Source: Calothrix sp. PCC 7103 (lineage in GTDB: Bacteria; Cyanobacteriota; Cyanobacteriia; Cyanobacteriales; Nostocaceae). Taken from it: DNA of 64,000 nucleotides. The notes beneath the pieces were generated by a model. It did no database searches, had not been told where the DNA came from, and saw nothing but the letters and a program-made list of their open reading frames with translations. The stretch lies in contig NZ_KB217478.1 of NCBI RefSeq assembly GCF_000331305.1, positions 800,904 to 864,903 on the forward strand, read 5' to 3'. Positions 61,102-64,000 of this stretch are shown piece by piece. The stretch's first letter is position 1. Every line of letters starts with the position of its first letter. The translations under genes and the position numbers were made by a program.

Positions 61102-62478
61102 CTAACTTTGTGATTTCTTTTTTTGGTGGGTCTCTAAAAGTCGTGCGGTAGAAACATGGCGATGGTTACTATTAACTATTAAAGGTTCTCGCTTTTTTTT
61201 CTTACCTCTCGTTGCTTTTAAAAAACGTTTCAAATGTACACCATCTGCAAGTCGTTGTAGAAGTTCTGCTATTTGGTCAAGAGAATATGTACCAAACACT
61301 TCCCACTTTGGTGGTGGTATCGCAATCATCATCCCTCTATATATTCCTTGAATCTCATCTACCAAATAAAAATCAGATAAGCCAACTTCAATTTTATTAA
61401 CTCCATGTACACTTCCCAAGGCACCTCGTAAAGTCGCAAGTATATTGTATGCAACTAATGCCATTGAAAAAGAAAATAATGCAGCTTTGGGGTAGGCTAA
61501 AGTCTGAATTTCGCCGTTAAAATTTTCAGTGACAGTTTGAAAAAGTGTTTCTATTTTCCAACGATTGCGGTATATTTCAGCAACTTCGACTGCGTTTGCA
61601 TCGCTACTTGGTAAGTTAGTAAAAATCGCTATTTCCCATTCTTTATCTCGCGTCGGTACATTTAGCTTTACCAAAACCCGCCTGAGTTGTAGGATTTCCC
61701 CTTCATATGATATTCCTATTTTCTGCTCAAACACTTTTCCTGTTTCAGTTTCTCCTATATACTTTAATTCACTTAATTCTTTAAATCCTAATGAACCATG
61801 TTGGCGAATTACAAAAAACGCTCCTTTCAATATTATTGTATATAAGAACTTTGCTGTACAAAAGTTACGGTCTCCACACCAAATATCTTTCGGTTTAACT
61901 AAAGCCAGTATTTGGTCAAATGACGCGCGCTCTTGAGCGTGACCGTCCTCAACTAATAAAACATCTGTTACTAACTTTGATGCTTGGTCTAATATTGCTA
62001 TTGCTTTACCTGGTAGAGAAGAAGCTGCATAAGCGCGGATTGCATCTAGTCTATGGTCTGTTGCCGCAAGGCAGGTACCATCTACAAATTTCAGTTTATA
62101 ACCTGTCAATAAATCTGCTTGTTCTCCACCCATTGCTTGAATTAAATACATTAAATCACTTGCTGTTTCTCGTAATAATGCTTGACTTACATTTAATTCA
62201 ATTCCAGAGAGCTTGTTATATAATGCGGTTGTACTTACTATTTTTTCTATTGCTTTCGCTCTATAAGCAGCATGGACTGACTTATGAATCCCACATACGA
62301 CCAAACTCATTAAATCGACCTGACTTGAAAACAATAAATCTTGCTGATATTGAACAGTCGCATGTGCCTCAAATATTTTATCCAAGCGTTCTGGCATGAA
62401 AATACACTCCATTAACACTCGTGCCATCACACTTATGGGACTTTCTTCTACAAATTGCTCAAAGACAGTAGATAACAT
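61102..62478 (-). CDS. IS4-family transposase
   Basis: 458 residues from ATG 62478. The DDE residues are visible: Asp in LKFVDGTCLAATD, Asp in IWCGDRNFCTA, and Glu in the YREK-type motif YRNRWKIETLFQ. It starts with IS4-typical helices (FEQFVEESPISVMARVLMEC) and ends with a basic tail (ATRGKKKKREPL). It appears complete, so the element may still be functional. The reading direction is leftward. It lacks GGCGCC sites, consistent with foreign origin. Confidence 0.93.
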   Translation of the reverse strand: MLSTVFEQFVEESPISVMARVLMECIFMPERLDKIFEAHATVQYQQDLLFSSQVDLMSLVVCGIHKSVHAAYRAKAIEKIVSTTALYNKLSGIELNVSQALLRETASDLMYLIQAMGGEQADLLTGYKLKFVDGTCLAATDHRLDAIRAYAASSLPGKAIAILDQASKLVTDVLLVEDGHAQERASFDQILALVKPKDIWCGDRNFCTAKFLYTIILKGAFFVIRQHGSLGFKELSELKYIGETETGKVFEQKIGISYEGEILQLRRVLVKLNVPTRDKEWEIAIFTNLPSSDANAVEVAEIYRNRWKIETLFQTVTENFNGEIQTLAYPKAALFSFSMALVAYNILATLRGALGSVHGVNKIEVGLSDFYLVDEIQGIYRGMMIAIPPPKWEVFGTYSLDQIAELLQRLADGVHLKRFLKATRGKKKKREPLIVNSNHRHVSTARLLETHQKKKSQS

Positions 62479-62622
62479 TTTGATGCACCACAATTATTAA
62501 TACTGTCAAGAATACCTTGAAGTCGTTCTTAATAATCAATACCAGGAGCGGCTTACAGGCGCCGTCCTAGTAGTGCATTAGTTCGCGTTGAAAGGGCTGG
62601 CACTGCCCACCTTACATAATAC

Positions 62623-64000
62623 CTATTCCTTTTTCTCTGACTTTGCCTCCAAACTTTCTAAGCGACTTCGTAGCTCTTGATTTTGTTGTTTAAGTTGGTC
62701 TAATTCTTGACGTAAGGAATTTATTCCGTTCTCTTTGCCAATTTTTTGAAGAACTTGGATTATTTCTTCATCCGCAAACCGTCGAACTCGTCCGTCGGGA
62801 GTTTGACGAGCTAAATTTTCCAAAATAGTAATAGCTTTCTGGTTTTCTATCTGCCCCAAAGCAACAACTACTGCAACTTGTGTTAGAAAAAAACTATCGC
62901 GTGCAAGCTCGGTTAATCGCTCCAGTATTCGTTCCAAGTTAGTAGCATTTTGACCAATGGATATTTTCCCTAATGCCCGAATTGCTGATAAACGCAACGG
63001 TTGAGGGATGCCAAGCTTCGTATATTCAAGTATCAAATCTAACGCAGCTTCAGAGGTTTTCATTTCACTGAGTCCAGCGATGGCGCCACTACGAACGACT
63101 TCGTTCCAACCAGCTTTATCTTCCAAAACAGATTTGAGAACTTTAATAACTTTTTCATCTTTAGGCTTTTCGTCACCCGTCGCACCAGCAATTGCTCCAA
63201 TACTACGACAAGCAGCAGCTTCAACGTAATAACTAGCATCTCCTTCTTGAACTACCGATTTAAGGGCTTTGTAGTTGGAGTAAGTTTTAATTTTACCAAG
63301 CGCTTCAACGACAGCACGACGTACATAAGGACTATCATCTTTTAAACCAGGTATAAGAAAATCAAAACTTTGATCGAGGTATATATTTGCAATTTGTTTC
63401 GCTACCTCCGCCCGTACACCCCAAAATGAGTCATTCTTCAACGCTCTTCCAAGTGCTTTAAGCGACTCCAAACCACCCTTTTTAGCAAGGGCAACAGCAG
63501 CATAAATTCGGGAAGTTGGGTGTGGGTCAAACTCAAGCTGTGCCTTCAGTTCAGGTATTGGATATTCTAAACAGACTGTTTTGAGATAATTATTGCCTAC
63601 ATCAAAACTAATAAATAAAGGTTTTTCGGCAAGCGGGAAATAAAAGCTTTGCTCTCGCTCATGAATTCGCACAGTAAAAGTGCTAAGTGATGATTGCTGA
63701 GTACTGGGTTCGGAGCATTGGGTACTTTTTACACCAAACCCAATAGGAATTTTTAGGTCAAACAAATCAGGTTGACTTTGCTTTACTGTTACCTTTACAA
63801 GCTTGGTGTCACTATCCCACGAGTAAGTAACATTATAATCTGGATGTCCTCCACGATATACGTACTGGTCGAACAAAAACATTAAATTTCGTCCAGTCGC
63901 TTTTTCTATTGCCCGCAATAAATCTATTGTCTCAACTGTTTTATGAGCATTATCTTGTACAAACGTTTGTATAGCCTTCCAAAATAAATCTTCGCCTAAT
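62623..64000 (-). CDS. M1 aminopeptidase-like protein with HEAT repeats (N-terminal part outside window)
   Basis: The frame is open to the right edge, so only the C-terminal ~459 residues are seen. The first visible part (LGEDLFWKAIQTFVQDNAHK, ATGRNLMFLFDQYVYRGGHP, then PDYNVTYSWDSD) matches the region just after the catalytic HExxH domain in M1-family aminopeptidases. HEAT-like repeats follow (ARQTPDGRVRRFADEEIIQV and similar), and the C-terminus is a short coiled coil (LKQQNQELRSRLESLE). The catalytic zinc motif is not in this window. The gene ends 8 bases from the inverted repeat of the mobile element. Confidence 0.85.
   Translation of the reverse strand, partial: LGEDLFWKAIQTFVQDNAHKTVETIDLLRAIEKATGRNLMFLFDQYVYRGGHPDYNVTYSWDSDTKLVKVTVKQSQPDLFDLKIPIGFGVKSTQCSEPSTQQSSLSTFTVRIHEREQSFYFPLAEKPLFISFDVGNNYLKTVCLEYPIPELKAQLEFDPHPTSRIYAAVALAKKGGLESLKALGRALKNDSFWGVRAEVAKQIANIYLDQSFDFLIPGLKDDSPYVRRAVVEALGKIKTYSNYKALKSVVQEGDASYYVEAAACRSIGAIAGATGDEKPKDEKVIKVLKSVLEDKAGWNEVVRSGAIAGLSEMKTSEAALDLILEYTKLGIPQPLRLSAIRALGKISIGQNATNLERILERLTELARDSFFLTQVAVVVALGQIENQKAITILENLARQTPDGRVRRFADEEIIQVLQKIGKENGINSLRQELDQLKQQNQELRSRLESLEAKSEKKE

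Larger units (their letters stand above)
60703..62615. mobile_element. IS4-type transposase region between 40-base inverted repeats
   Basis: The left arm 60703-60742 and the right arm 62576-62615 are inverted copies with 38 of 40 identical positions (both begin GTAAGGTGGGCA when read inwards from their own side). The 1.9-kb interior carries one transposase gene. Inside the region there is only one GGCGCC site (62557), near the right end, and none in the transposase, unlike the surrounding genes. One partial copy of the arm occurs at 39885-39907, so the arms could also be pre-existing repeats. No target duplication is obvious. Confidence 0.6.

Noticed and set aside
61920-62399. 159-codon plus-strand frame across the transposase
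   Set aside because: Antisense to a clear transposase with complete catalytic residues; leucine-rich shadow.

Overview
The window looks like chromosomal DNA of a filamentous, probably heterocyst-forming (Nostocales-type) cyanobacterium. The evidence is the mix of families: an orthocaspase next to a DUF1822 protein and a sigma-like factor, AAA/WD40 and kinase/WD40 proteins, a CrtD-type carotenoid desaturase, a Hsp33, cobalamin genes of the anaerobic type, many decaying gene remnants and abundant short dispersed repeats. The base composition is AT-rich. The palindrome GGCGCC occurs about 80 times (counted by eye), almost always inside genes, while I noticed no classical HIP1 site (GCGATCGC). 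No rRNA, tRNA or CRISPR array was recognised.

Layout. 1-7.4 kb is a leftward operon: sigma-like factor, DUF1822 protein, membrane-anchored caspase-like protease, a small membrane protein and a very large secreted protein that leaves the window. 7.4-12.2 kb holds a universal-stress-protein stub, an AAA ATPase fused to a degenerate GGDEF domain, and the broken remains of a large AAA-like/WD40 protein (deletion plus an in-frame stop). 12.3-16.5 kb carries hslO, a 703-residue repeat protein and a lipoprotein, rightward. 16.5-21.4 kb is repeat-rich, with two MITE-like elements, crtD, a solitary MazF/PemK-like toxin and a TPR remnant. 21.4-25.7 kb has two intact seven-bladed WD40 proteins, one fused to a Ser/Thr kinase, and a putative wall hydrolase.

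25.7-27.3 kb is the most unusual locus: an archaeal-type aspartyl-tRNA synthetase preceded by a leader that folds into a textbook T-box antiterminator (UGGUACC bulge between two helices), followed by a small hairpin with a U-run, and preceded by a plausible promoter. T-boxes belong mainly to Firmicutes and are not an expected part of cyanobacterial regulation. 27.3-39.3 kb is housekeeping and accessory genes: pentapeptide membrane protein, phosphodiester glycosidase, Spx/ArsC-like protein, PIN-PhoH ATPase, hydrolases, Hsp20, the cobalamin genes cbiD, cbiJ and cbiET, and an AraC-type regulator.

39.9-59.4 kb is one long leftward polysaccharide cluster: a Wzc-like tyrosine autokinase, an O-antigen ligase/polymerase, a Wzm/Wzt ABC exporter whose ATPase has a C-terminal carbohydrate-binding-type domain, six further glycosyltransferases, UDP-galactopyranose mutase and two paralogous GlfT2-like transferases on either side of it. 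Together they suggest an exported galactofuranose-containing glycan. The right end has a small membrane protein, an IS4-type transposase between 40-base inverted repeats, and the C-terminal part of an M1 aminopeptidase-like protein with HEAT repeats that runs off the edge.
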